Both the position numbers and the translations under genes were made by a program. From an uncultured Clostridia bacterium (GTDB lineage: Bacteria > Bacillota > Clostridia > Lachnospirales > CAMZNU01), in NCBI GenBank assembly GCA_947313885.1, contig CAMZNU010000031.1, positions 1-64,000 on the forward strand: DNA of 64,000 nt, given 5' to 3'. Shown one piece after another: positions 43,579-53,317 of the stretch. Below the pieces are notes generated by a model that worked only from the letters and a program-made list of their open reading frames with translations, had not been told where the DNA came from and searched no databases. Numbering within the stretch: position 1 is the stretch's first letter; each line of letters starts with the position of its first letter.

Positions 43579-46435
43579 ATGACAGAAAACAAAAACTATG
43601 ATGATGAAAATAAAACCTCTAATACTATTAATTACGAGTTTCAAAGTTTAACACCAGTGGAAGATGTTGAAAAAATGGAAGGGTATAACGAGGCGTTAGA
43701 TAATATTTTTAAAAAACCAGAATTAAAAAATATAGCAATAACAGGTGGGTACGGATCTGGTAAAAGCAGTATTGTAAAAACCTATGAAAAAAATAGTGAT
43801 GGAAAAAAAATATGTATATGTATCTCTTGCACAATTTGAAGAAGATGGAGAAACCAAAGCCAAAGCAAAAATAGAGAAAGATAAAACAGAAGACAAAATA
43901 AATGATGCGATAGATGAAAAAGAAGAAATAGAAATAGAAAAAAAGTTAATCAACCAGATAATACACCAGATAGAAAGAGAAAATATTAATCAAGCACATT
44001 TCAATGTAAAAGAACATATGAATAAAAAAACAATGTGGTGTTATAGCATTTGGATAACTATATATATATTGATGATATCGTATATATTAAACCTAAGTGA
44101 AAAATTAAAAATGATAGTAGTGATAAACATAGGTGAACAATCAAAATTAAACTATATTACTTACATTGTAGTAATAGCATTAACAATATTCTTTATATAT
44201 AAAATAATAAAAGCCCAAAAAGAAGGTGGTATTTTAAAAAAAATATCTGTAGGTAACAATGAAATAGAAACAAAAGAAAATGCTCCAGAATCATACTTTG
44301 ATAAATATTTAAATGAAGTAATTTACATATTTAAAAATTCAGAAATTGACGTCGTTGTATTTGAGGATATAGATAGATTTGATAACAAAAGAATATTTAA
44401 TAGACTTATGGAAATAAACAAGTTAATAAATGCAAAAAATAAAAAAGATAAAGAGCCTATAAGATTTTTCTATTTAGTGCGTGATGAATTATTTACAGTA
44501 GATGATAAAACAAAGTTTTTTGATTTTATCATACCGATAATACCCGTAGTACATGGATCAAATGCACATGTAAAATTTAGAAATTTTTTACCTAAAGAAG
44601 AAAATAATAACATTGAAGAAAGGTTTTTAAGGAATGTCTCTTTGTATATAAACAACATGCGAATTATAAGAAATATTTGTAATGAGTATATAATATATAA
44701 AGAGCAATTAAAGGATAAAAAAAGTTTAGAAGAAAATAAATTATTTGCAATGGTAGTTTATAAAAATATGCTACCTGAAGATTTTGCAAAGTTGCAAAAT
44801 GGGGAAGGCTTATTAGTAACATTATTTAGAGAAAAAGAGGAAGAAAGAGAAAGAGAAAAAGAAAGTGCAGAAACAAGAGAAAGAGAAATAAGAGAAAGAG
44901 AACTAAGAGAAAGAGAACTAAGGGAAATAGAAAGAAAAAAAGAATATAAATATTACCCACTATTAAAATTTATAGTTGATAAAGGTTATATAAGTAAAGA
45001 CTATGAAAATTACATAGCATATTTTTATGAAGGTAAATTAACATTTAGAGACGAAGAATTTATAAAAAGTATTAGACGAAAAGACTCTAAACCATATAAT
45101 TACAAGTTAAATAACCCAGAGGGTATAATAGAACTATTATATGATGAAGATTTTAAACAAGATGAAATTTTAAATATAGATCTACTTCTACATTTAGGAA
45201 AACATTATGAAGAAACAAACAAATATGAGAATGAAAAATATAAAAATATTATTGAAGTAGCTAGTAAACGTGGAAACGAATACTTTATATTTAATTATAT
45301 GGACAATCATGTGAATATATGGCTATTCATAAAAAAACTATATCAATTTGATGAAGATATATATGAAAAAATAATAGGTTGTGAAAATAAGAAAGACTAC
45401 TCAAACTATATATATAAAAAAACAAAATATATAATGTATTCAATAATTTTCATGGAACACGAAGTAATAGATATAGAACCAGTAGTTGAAAATTACATTG
45501 CAGAGCATGCACAAAAAGAATATGAATTGTATATAAAATATATTAGAGGTAATGAATTAAAAGGTAGTGAATTAGACGAGTTAGTAAAAAGTAATTACGT
45601 ACCAGATGAGTTTAAAGTTATATTGTTAGACAGCAATGAAGATGCCGAAAATTTAAAATATATTAGTAATACTTTTAAAATATATCAATTGATAAAATTA
45701 GAAAATTATGAAAAAATTGAAAATATTCAATTTTTATTAGAGTTATATTATGAATTTGAAGAAAAAGAAATATCAATAGATACAGAAGAATATGCATCTA
45801 AAGTAAGAAAAACAAAAAAAGACATACTTAAAATAAGTAAAAAAATAAATGAATCTAGAGATGAATTTGAAAACACACAAAAATATATAATTGAGTTAGA
45901 AAATATAGGGAATTATATAAAAGCGCTAGATGATGAAAGTATAGCAATTAATCTCCTAGCATATAAAATAATTAGAAAAAATATAGAACAAATAATTAAA
46001 GGTGATTTTAAATGCACTATGGATTTATTAGAAAGATTAATAGAAGATGGCGAAGTTGATACTAATGATAAGATTAAAATATTTACAAAGAAAAAACAAC
46101 AAAAATATATAAATGTAGAAAAGTTAAGTAGTAAGTTAATGAAAGCTGTAGGTAATAAAGAGTATATGAGTAAAAACAAGAAAGGTTCGCTAAAGGTTAT
46201 TTATGGAAAAGATGATAAATATATTTTAACTAAAGGTAGTAAAATGAAAAATTTGGATGAGACAAGAAAAAAACTATCAGAATATATAAAGCTAGGGAAA
46301 GTAAAAGAAACACAAAGTGAACTAATAGCAATGGAAGAATTAGAATTTAACACTCCTACGGAAGTGGAAAAAGTATTATCGGGAAAAGGCGTAAATGGCT
46401 GGACACAATTTGAAGGTTTAAATGATACTAGATAA
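43579..46435 (+). pseudogene. YobI-like membrane P-loop NTPase with a frameshift at an A8 tract
   Basis: Two overlapping ORFs encode one protein of about 950 aa. ORF1 (43579-43839) has the N-terminus and Walker A ITGGYGSGKSSIVKTYEK. ORF2 (track 43784-46435) resumes with KYVYVSLAQFEED, the expected next strand, then a two-helix membrane insert (TMWCYSIWITIYILMISY; YITYIVVIALTIFFIY), a Walker B-like VVVFEDIDRFDN and a long charged helical C-terminus (with an RE-rich coiled coil near 44840-44940). This matches YobI/KAP-type NTPases. The frames meet at eight A (43803-43810), and one A fewer would join them as GKKYVYV. It may be mutation, sequencing error, phase variation or transcriptional slippage. 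ORF2 has no RBS of its own. Good AAAGAAAGG before ORF1. Confidence 0.75.
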
Positions 46436-46502
46436 ATAGGAAAAAGTTTGTCCAAAAGAAAATAGATGATATAATAAACTTCAAACCCATAAGGAGGAAA
46501 AA

Positions 46503-46733
46503 ATGAAAAAAATAAAGATATATACATTTACAACATGTGGATATTGTATTATGGCAAAAAGAGTTCTTGACGACAATAAAATAAGTTATGAGGAAGAAGT
46601 AATAACACGTGATGAAGTCCGAGAGTTAGCGAAAAAGACAAAAAGTATAACAGTACCCCAAATATTTGTAGACGATGAATTTATAGGTGGTTATACAGAA
46701 TTAATAGAATACGGTGTTGATAAGTTGAAATAA
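46503..46733 (+). CDS. Glutaredoxin-like protein
   Basis: 76-aa thioredoxin-fold protein with the redox motif CGYC near the N-terminus (usual glutaredoxin CPYC), the TVPQIFVDDEFIGG cis-proline loop and glutathione-binding-type end. GrxC-like. Strong AAGGAGGA. The last codons (KLK-stop) are inside a long terminator palindrome. Confidence 0.9.
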   Translation: MKKIKIYTFTTCGYCIMAKRVLDDNKISYEEEVITRDEVRELAKKTKSITVPQIFVDDEFIGGYTELIEYGVDKLK

Positions 46734-46781
46734 AAAATCTGCTAAGTAAAATTACTTAGCAGATTTTTTATTTCAACTTAT
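46720..46781 (+). terminator. 30-bp perfect hairpin that includes the end of the glutaredoxin gene
   Basis: Arms of 30 bp (ATAAGTTGAAATAAAAAATC and onward, with exact complement) separated by AA only. The stop codon and the last codons of the glutaredoxin gene are in the left arm. Confidence 0.9.
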
Positions 46782-46848
46782 TTAATTTTATTTACTTTTT
46801 TTTATTACTTATATTTTATCATTTAGATTTAAAATTTAAACGTACTAA

Positions 46849-48036
46849 TTAATCTAACTCTTTCATTGTAGAAATAATAATATCAATAGCTTTATCAAGT
46901 TCATCATAAGATAGGCTATCAGAAATTTGTAAACGAACGCGAGCTTCACCTTCTGGAACTACAGGGAAACCAAACCCAGTAGTATATAATCCTTTTTCCA
47001 TCATCAAGTTAGCGGCTTTAATAGCACGACTAGTAGGACCAACGATAAGAGGGATAATAGCACTATCACCTTCTAAAGGAGTAAGCCCAGCTTCTTTAAT
47101 TTTATTTCTAGTATAAGTAGTTTTCTCCATAAGAGAAGTAACGATGTTAGGATTTTCGTCTAAAAACTTAATAGCATTTAAAGCTATTGAAGATAAGACA
47201 GGTGGAAGAGCATTAGAAAATAAGTGAGGTCTACTTTTTTGAATAAGTAGTTCACAAACGTCTTTAGTACTTGCGATAAATCCACCACCAGCCCCGCCAA
47301 GAGCTTTACCAAAAGTACCAGAAATAATATCAACACCAGAAGTTACGTTATGGTACTCCATAGTACCGCGACCAGTTTTACCGATAACACCAGTGCTATG
47401 ACTATCATCAACCATAAGTAAGGCACCGTATTTATCAGTGAGTTTAATTATTTCAGGTAATAAAGCTATGTCACCTTCCATAGAAAAAACGCCATCAGTT
47501 ACGACTAAAACAGTAGAACTATCTTTACTGTTAATTAATTGTTCTTCTAAAGAAGCCATATCAGAATGTTTATAAACTTTTTTATTAACTTTTTTTCCAA
47601 CAAGACGGCAACCGTCGATAATGCTAGCATGATTTAGTTCATCAGAAATAACGGTATCACCGGCATTAAGAAGAGCGGGGATAACAGCGGTATTAGCAGA
47701 CCAACAAGAAGTGTAAGTAAGACTAGCTTCCATATTTAAAAACTTAGCTAAAGATTGTTCTAAATCTCTATGGATATCATAAGTACCGCATATAAATCTA
47801 ACACTAGAAGCACCAAGCCCGTATTTATCGATAGATTTTTTAGCTTCGTCTTTAATAAATTGGTTATTAGAAAGACCGATGTAATTATTAGAACACATAA
47901 CTATAGAATTTGGGTAATGTTCGATATCAACAGTGCCTTTCATAGCATCTTGTAAATGACGTAAATGTTTGTAAGTACCAGCATTTTCTAAATCTTGTAA
48001 AGTATTTCTTAAATTTTTATAAAAATCAGTTTTCAT
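46849..48036 (-). CDS. kbl: Glycine C-acetyltransferase (2-amino-3-ketobutyrate CoA ligase)
   Basis: 395-aa alpha-oxoamine synthase with PLP. It splits 2-amino-3-ketobutyrate with CoA into glycine and acetyl-CoA. Key stretches are NNYIGLSNN, VTDGVFSMEGDIALLPE, VDDSHSTGVIG and the PLP lysine in ISGTFGKALGGAGGGF. It follows tdh by 9 bp and is the second step of threonine breakdown. Confidence 0.95.
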   Translation of the reverse strand: MKTDFYKNLRNTLQDLENAGTYKHLRHLQDAMKGTVDIEHYPNSIVMCSNNYIGLSNNQFIKDEAKKSIDKYGLGASSVRFICGTYDIHRDLEQSLAKFLNMEASLTYTSCWSANTAVIPALLNAGDTVISDELNHASIIDGCRLVGKKVNKKVYKHSDMASLEEQLINSKDSSTVLVVTDGVFSMEGDIALLPEIIKLTDKYGALLMVDDSHSTGVIGKTGRGTMEYHNVTSGVDIISGTFGKALGGAGGGFIASTKDVCELLIQKSRPHLFSNALPPVLSSIALNAIKFLDENPNIVTSLMEKTTYTRNKIKEAGLTPLEGDSAIIPLIVGPTSRAIKAANLMMEKGLYTTGFGFPVVPEGEARVRLQISDSLSYDELDKAIDIIISTMKELD

Positions 48037-48045
48037 AATGTCCTC

Positions 48046-49074
48046 CTAATCCCATTCTAAAATAATTTTTCCACAATTTCCTTTTTCCATGAGGTCAAAA
48101 CCTTTTTGGAAGTCTTCGAATTTAAAAGTGTGTGTAATAACAGGAGATAAATCAAGACCTGTTTCTAATAAATCTTGCATTTGGTACCAAGTTTTGAACA
48201 TTTCACGTCCGTATATACCTTTTAAATTTAATGCACCAAAAACGATTTTATTCCAATCTACTTGAACGTCAGGTTTTTGAATAGCTAAAAGCGAAATATT
48301 ACCACCGATAGCCATAGATTCAATCATGTCATTAAAGGCAAAAGGATTACCAGACATTTCAAGACCTACATCAAAACCGTCAATATTTAATTGTTTAGCT
48401 TTATCTGTAATAGAAGAAGAAGATACATCAACAACATGAAGGCCAACTTTTTTAGCTAGTTCAATTCTGTAAGGGTTAACATCGGTAATTATAACATTTT
48501 TAGCACGTAAGTGTTTAGCGATCATACCAGCCATAATACCGATAGGTCCAGCACCTGTAACTAAAACATTTTTACCGAACACATCGTAAGATAAAGTAGT
48601 ATGAACAGCATTACCAAAAGGGTCAAAAATGCTATAAACAGAATCATCTATAGAATCTATACATTTCCAAACGTTATCGTAAGGAAGTTTAACGTATTCA
48701 GCAAAAGAGCCGTTAATGTTAACACCTATAGAAGATGTAGCTTTGCATAAGTGTTTAGATCCTGTACGGCAATGACGACAAGAACCGCAAACGGTATGTC
48801 CTTCACCAGTTACTTTATCTCCAATAGAAAAGCCGTGTACGTTAGAGCCAATTTCAACGATAGTACCAACGTATTCATGTCCGATAGTCATACCAACAGG
48901 AATAGTATTTTTAGCCCATTCATCCCATAGGTATATGTGTAAATCTGTTCCACATATAGCCATTTTAGAAACTTTGATAAGAACGTCGTTATCTCCTATG
49001 GTAGGTTTATCAACATTTTCAAGCCATATTCCTTTTTTAGGAAACTTTTTAGTAAGAGCTTTCATTTTAGCCAT
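48046..49074 (-). CDS. tdh: L-threonine 3-dehydrogenase
   Basis: 342-aa zinc-dependent medium-chain dehydrogenase that oxidises threonine to 2-amino-3-ketobutyrate with NAD+. Catalytic zinc site AICGTDLHIY and GHEYVGTIVEIG, structural zinc site CGSCRHCRTGSKHLC, Rossmann motif VTGAGPIGIMAG. Overlap or gap with kbl is minimal, so the two form one operon for glycine and acetyl-CoA production. Confidence 0.95.
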   Translation of the reverse strand: MAKMKALTKKFPKKGIWLENVDKPTIGDNDVLIKVSKMAICGTDLHIYLWDEWAKNTIPVGMTIGHEYVGTIVEIGSNVHGFSIGDKVTGEGHTVCGSCRHCRTGSKHLCKATSSIGVNINGSFAEYVKLPYDNVWKCIDSIDDSVYSIFDPFGNAVHTTLSYDVFGKNVLVTGAGPIGIMAGMIAKHLRAKNVIITDVNPYRIELAKKVGLHVVDVSSSSITDKAKQLNIDGFDVGLEMSGNPFAFNDMIESMAIGGNISLLAIQKPDVQVDWNKIVFGALNLKGIYGREMFKTWYQMQDLLETGLDLSPVITHTFKFEDFQKGFDLMEKGNCGKIILEWD

Positions 49075-49156
49075 AATATCCTCCTAATTAATTGTAGTTA
49101 TGTAGTAATAATAACATATTAAAGGAAAAATACAAGAAAAAACGTTGTAAATAAAA

Positions 49157-49214
49157 CATAAATAGCCGTAAAAAAAAAAGAACACTATGTGTTCCTTTTT
49201 TTTACGGCTATTTA
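49157..49214 (-). terminator. Terminator of degV, long hairpin
   Basis: ATAAATAGCCGTAAAAAA... / ...TTTACGGCTATTTAT stem of more than 25 bp with one bulge, loop TAT. The degV stop codon lies in the arm. It separates degV from tdh. Confidence 0.85.
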
Positions 49215-50071
49215 TTAATTATAACTATTCCAAAAGCTGTAGGACCTACGTGTGATCCTATAGTAACACCGATTCGTGAAATAGGTAAAACTTGTTTAAT
49301 ATTGTAAACGTTAGCGAGTTCATCTTTAAGGTCATCAGCATAAGATTCAAAGCCTGAGTATACTAAAATGAATTCTGTTTTATTTGAGTTATTGTTAGCT
49401 TCAACAGCTTTTTTAGCAAGATATCCGTAAGATTTTTTTAATTTACGAACTTTGCTAATAGGTTTTAATACGCCATCTTTAAATTGTATGACAGGTTTTA
49501 TGTCGAACATAGAGCCTAAAAAACCAGATGCTACGTTAAGACGTCCACCTTTAATAAGATGAGTTAAAGAATCAACGACAAAATAAACGTCGATTTTAGT
49601 TTTAAAAATTTCGATATCAGCAGTATTTTCTTCAAGGGTTAGACCGTTATTAAGATTAGTTAAAGCACGTTTAACTATATAGCCTTGTGCAACACTTGCT
49701 TGCATAGAATCAATGATGTTAATTTTAGCATCTGGGTATTGTTCAAGGACTATAGATTTAGCAGTAGATGCACTTTGAAAAGAACCGCTTAAACTAGATG
49801 ATAAACAAATACATAAAACATCAAGACCATTTTGTACATTTTTTAAAAAGATTTCTTCATAATCACCAACAGAAGGTAAAGATGTTTTAGGTGCATTGGA
49901 GTTAGAAGCAAGTTTCAAATAAAATTCGCCTAGAGTGAAATCTCTAAGTTCATAATCATAGTCGATATTGTTAAAAGAAATTGAAAACGGTATGCAATCA
50001 ATATCATTTGCATTATAAAAATCCAGACTCAAGTCAGCCGACGAATCGCAAAGCAATTTATATTTTCTCAT
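49208..50071 (-). CDS. DegV-family fatty-acid-binding protein
   Basis: 287-aa DegV protein. The N-terminus YKLLCDSSADLSLDF, the central TSLPSVGDYEEIF and LSSSLSGSFQSA, and the C-terminal IGVTIGSHVGPTAFGIV are diagnostic. In Gram-positive bacteria such proteins (FakB) hand fatty acids to the kinase FakA, though many DegV copies are uncharacterised. It has its own terminator. A ten-copy 8-bp repeat lies immediately upstream of its start. Confidence 0.92.
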   Translation of the reverse strand: MRKYKLLCDSSADLSLDFYNANDIDCIPFSISFNNIDYDYELRDFTLGEFYLKLASNSNAPKTSLPSVGDYEEIFLKNVQNGLDVLCICLSSSLSGSFQSASTAKSIVLEQYPDAKINIIDSMQASVAQGYIVKRALTNLNNGLTLEENTADIEIFKTKIDVYFVVDSLTHLIKGGRLNVASGFLGSMFDIKPVIQFKDGVLKPISKVRKLKKSYGYLAKKAVEANNNSNKTEFILVYSGFESYADDLKDELANVYNIKQVLPISRIGVTIGSHVGPTAFGIVIINK

Positions 50072-50086
50072 AATTCACCTCATAAT

Positions 50087-50166
50087 AATAATTTAATAAT
50101 TTAATAATTTAATAATTTAATAATTTAATAATTTAATAATTTAATAATTTAATAATTTAATAATTT
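50087..50166. repeat. Ten perfect copies of the 8-bp repeat AATAATTT
   Basis: 80 bp of exact tandem repeats, with a broken eleventh unit after it, in the 139-bp gap between degV and the ATP-grasp gene (both minus strand). It starts 15 bp from the degV start codon, so it lies in the degV leader or promoter. Copy number changes by slippage are likely. Confidence 0.95.
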
Positions 50167-50210
50167 AATAATAATTTGTTAAATGTTTTTTGTCAATGCA
50201 TGTAAAATTT

Positions 50211-51086
50211 TTATAAAGAATTTATAATGTGTTTTACGATGAAATATTCTACATTAGTGTTATTAAGTTCATTAATGGCAGCAAAGTGAGCATTAGAATT
50301 AACTTCACAAACTATTGGCATACCATTTTCACCAATGAGAATATCAACGCCAGCAAAATCAAGATCTAAGACGTTGCAAACATGAATAGCTAAATTCATT
50401 TCTTCTTTAGTAGGAGAATATGAAAAAGCATTACCGCCATTTGCAATATTAGCACGAAAATCACCAGAGTCATTTTTACGTAGCATAGATGCAACAACTT
50501 CACCACCAACAACATAAAGACGTAAGTCTTTACCAAAGCTAGATTTAATAAATTGTTGTGCTAGTACAGGATTAGGAGAAATTGACTTTAAAATTTCACA
50601 AACATCATGTACAGTATGTGCAAGATGAACTTGGAGACCAAAAGAGCCAAAAGTTTCTTTAATAATTAACGGTAGCCCGAGATCATTTACAATATTTTTT
50701 ATGAAAGGTTTATCAGAATAGTCAACGGTAAAAAAAGACTTAGGGATAAGGATAGATTTGGGTATGTTTATTTCATTTTTAAAAAGTTCTAAATAAGTTA
50801 AAAATTTATTATCACAAATAGAAATAGCTTTGGATGAGTTAAAAGTTCTAACGCCTCTATCTTCTATCATAGCACAAAGGTCTGTATCTTTATCCCAGAA
50901 CAGAACAAAATCAATATTATTTAAAAAATCATGATCTGAATTATCATATAGCTTACATAAAAAATCCGAATTAGATTTAATAGAAATAGATATATTAAAT
51001 TTTTTAAAAGCTAGCTTTAAACTAGAAATAAGAGATGTAAAAGAACTTGAATCATTAAAAGTATTTTGAATTATAATACCATTCAT
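50211..51086 (-). CDS. RimK-like ATP-grasp ligase
   Basis: 291-aa ATP-grasp enzyme. The N-terminal ~90 residues are poorly conserved. The ATP-grasp fold shows IIKETFGSFGLQVHLA (glycine loop), VLAQQFIKSSFGKDLRLYVV and the metal-binding end FAGVDILIGENGMPIVCEVNSNAHF, close to RimK/LysX/CphA-type ligases that join an amino acid to a carboxyl group of a protein or peptide. The substrate is unknown. Divergent from topB. Confidence 0.82.
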   Translation of the reverse strand: MNGIIIQNTFNDSSSFTSLISSLKLAFKKFNISISIKSNSDFLCKLYDNSDHDFLNNIDFVLFWDKDTDLCAMIEDRGVRTFNSSKAISICDNKFLTYLELFKNEINIPKSILIPKSFFTVDYSDKPFIKNIVNDLGLPLIIKETFGSFGLQVHLAHTVHDVCEILKSISPNPVLAQQFIKSSFGKDLRLYVVGGEVVASMLRKNDSGDFRANIANGGNAFSYSPTKEEMNLAIHVCNVLDLDFAGVDILIGENGMPIVCEVNSNAHFAAINELNNTNVEYFIVKHIINSL

Positions 51087-51162
51087 AGTATCCTCCTTAA
51101 GAATTGTATAAAAATATGTTACAATAGTGAATGAAAATAGACAAGAAAAAAAGAGGTATATT

Positions 51163-53247
51163 ATGGAAAAAATTTTAGTGATAGCCGAAAAACCGTCGGT
51201 AGCTAGAGATATAGGTAAAGTATTAAAAAGTACAACTAAAGGAAATGGTTGCTTGGTAGGTGAAAAATATATAATTACATGGGCGATAGGACATTTAGTA
51301 ACGTTATGTGATCCTGATGATTATGATGAAAAATTAAAAAGGTGGAAAAGAGAGACGTTACCGATAATGCCGAAGGATATAAAATTAAAAGCGATACCAA
51401 GGACAAGAGAGCAATTAAGTATTATATATAAATTAATTAAAAGCGAAGAAATTGATAAAATAATATGTGCAACAGATAGTGGGAGAGAAGGTGAATTAAT
51501 ATTTAGGTATATATATGAAATATCTAAAACGAAAAAACCTTTTAAAAGATTATGGATATCTAGCATGACGACAAAGGCAATAAAAGATGGTTTTGACAAT
51601 TTAAAAGATGGTAAAGAATATGATAATTTGTATTACAGTGCTAAATGTAGATCGGAAGCGGATTGGTTAGTAGGTATAAATAGTACAAGAGCATACACGT
51701 TAAAATATAATGCGTTATTAAGTATAGGAAGAGTTCAAACGCCAACATTAAATTTAATAGTAGAAAGAACAAAAGAAATAAAAGATTTTAAAAGCAAAGT
51801 GTATTATGAAGTTATGAGTAAATATGAGGAATTTAGTGGTAAATTAGTAGATGAAAAATTAAAAACCAAAAAAATAGATAAAGAAGATGAAGCAGAGCAA
51901 ATAGTATTAAATTGTAATGGTAAAAATGGAAAAGTAGAAAGTATAAAAAAAGAAGAGAAAAAACAAGTACCGCCATTGTTATATGATTTAACGGAATTAC
52001 AAATAGATAGTAATAAAAAATATGGGTATACAGCGAAAAAAACATTAGAAGTAGCTCAGAATTTGTATGAAAAAAGAAAATTAATAACCTATCCAAGAAC
52101 AGATAGTAAATTTTTAAGTACGGATATGAAAAGTGGGTTAATGAAAGTAATAAAAAGTGTGAAAGTAGATCCATATATAGAGTATGTAGAATATTTAGAA
52201 GGATTAGATAGATTAAAAATAACAAAAAGAATAATTAATGATAGTAAAATTACAGATCACCACGCTATAATACCAACAGGTAAAAAACCTAATATGCAAA
52301 TATTAGGAGTAGAGGAAAGAAGAATATATGATTTAATAGTAAGAAGATTTATAAGTGTGTTTTATGATAATTATAAATATGACGTAACGACAGTCATAAT
52401 AAATATAAATAATAATTTATTTGAAAGTAAAGGAATTGTAGTACAGGAACTAGGGTTTAATGAAGTGTATAAAATATTTAAAAGTAAGAAAAAAACAACA
52501 AAAGAAGAGGAGTTACCGAAGCTAGAAAAAGGAAAAGATATAAAAGTAAAAAAAATAAGTAAAGAAAAAAAAGAAACCAAACCGCCAAAGTACTTTACAG
52601 AGGCGACGTTATTATCATCTATGGAGAATGCGGGACGTTTAGTAGAGGATGAAAAATTAAAAGAGATGTTAAAAGAGTCGGGATTAGGAACACCAGCAAC
52701 AAGAGCAAGTATAATAGAAAGATTAATAAGTGTGAAATATTTGCAAAGAAAAGGGAAAAACCTAATAGCTACAGAAAAAGGAATAAAAGTAATAGAAGTA
52801 GTTCCAAAAGAATTAAAATCACCAGAGACGACAGGTAGGTGGGAAAAAGGTTTAAATTCTATAAGTAAGGGAGAAATGGAAGTAGATAAATTTATGGGAA
52901 GTATAAGAAGATTTGTTAAGTATATAATAGAAGAAAGTGATAAAAATATAGGCATACAATTTGAGGAGGAAAACAAATTCACAAGAAGTAAGGGACTTGG
53001 TAAATGTCCTAAATGTAGTGGAACTATATTAGAAAACAGAAAAGCTTATTTTTGTTCCAGATGGAAAAATAATTGCAAAATAAGTATTTGGAAAAATGGT
53101 TTAGAGAAAGAAGGAATAGAGATAAATAATAAATTTATAAAAGAATTATTAAAAAAAGGCAAGGTTGAAGTTGTGAAAAATGAACATATAGATGTTATAG
53201 AGTTAGAAAGTAATTTAACGGGAAGACTTATAATAAGTAAAAAATAA
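51163..53247 (+). CDS. topB: DNA topoisomerase III
   Basis: 694-aa type IA topoisomerase. TOPRIM start LVIAEKPSVARDIGKVL, then ATDSGREGELIFRY, active-site tyrosine in KLITYPRTDSKFL, and DHHAIIPT. The C-terminus has a zinc-finger-like LGKCPKCSGTI ... FCSRWKNNCKIS. The track starts 12 codons early at 51127; the ATG at 51163 follows AGAGGT and gives the usual MEKILVIAEKPS. Confidence 0.94.
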   Translation: MEKILVIAEKPSVARDIGKVLKSTTKGNGCLVGEKYIITWAIGHLVTLCDPDDYDEKLKRWKRETLPIMPKDIKLKAIPRTREQLSIIYKLIKSEEIDKIICATDSGREGELIFRYIYEISKTKKPFKRLWISSMTTKAIKDGFDNLKDGKEYDNLYYSAKCRSEADWLVGINSTRAYTLKYNALLSIGRVQTPTLNLIVERTKEIKDFKSKVYYEVMSKYEEFSGKLVDEKLKTKKIDKEDEAEQIVLNCNGKNGKVESIKKEEKKQVPPLLYDLTELQIDSNKKYGYTAKKTLEVAQNLYEKRKLITYPRTDSKFLSTDMKSGLMKVIKSVKVDPYIEYVEYLEGLDRLKITKRIINDSKITDHHAIIPTGKKPNMQILGVEERRIYDLIVRRFISVFYDNYKYDVTTVIININNNLFESKGIVVQELGFNEVYKIFKSKKKTTKEEELPKLEKGKDIKVKKISKEKKETKPPKYFTEATLLSSMENAGRLVEDEKLKEMLKESGLGTPATRASIIERLISVKYLQRKGKNLIATEKGIKVIEVVPKELKSPETTGRWEKGLNSISKGEMEVDKFMGSIRRFVKYIIEESDKNIGIQFEEENKFTRSKGLGKCPKCSGTILENRKAYFCSRWKNNCKISIWKNGLEKEGIEINNKFIKELLKKGKVEVVKNEHIDVIELESNLTGRLIISKK

Positions 53248-53317
53248 ATTTGTATAGTATTGAATATAAAAGTGTTAAGTGATATAATACATTAAATTTT
53301 AGGAGGAAACGGAAACT

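Noticed and set aside
43784-46435. Second frame of the YobI-like gene as an independent CDS
   Set aside because: The ATG at 43784 has no Shine-Dalgarno and overlaps the Walker A frame; the product would begin in the middle of the NTPase fold. It is treated as the continuation of 43579.
50087-50166. CRISPR array
   Set aside because: The unit is 8 bp and there are no spacers; it is a microsatellite. No cas genes are in the window.
52371-52982. 203-aa antisense ORF in topB
   Set aside because: Lies wholly in topB, which has all its motifs intact; composition is that of a shadow.
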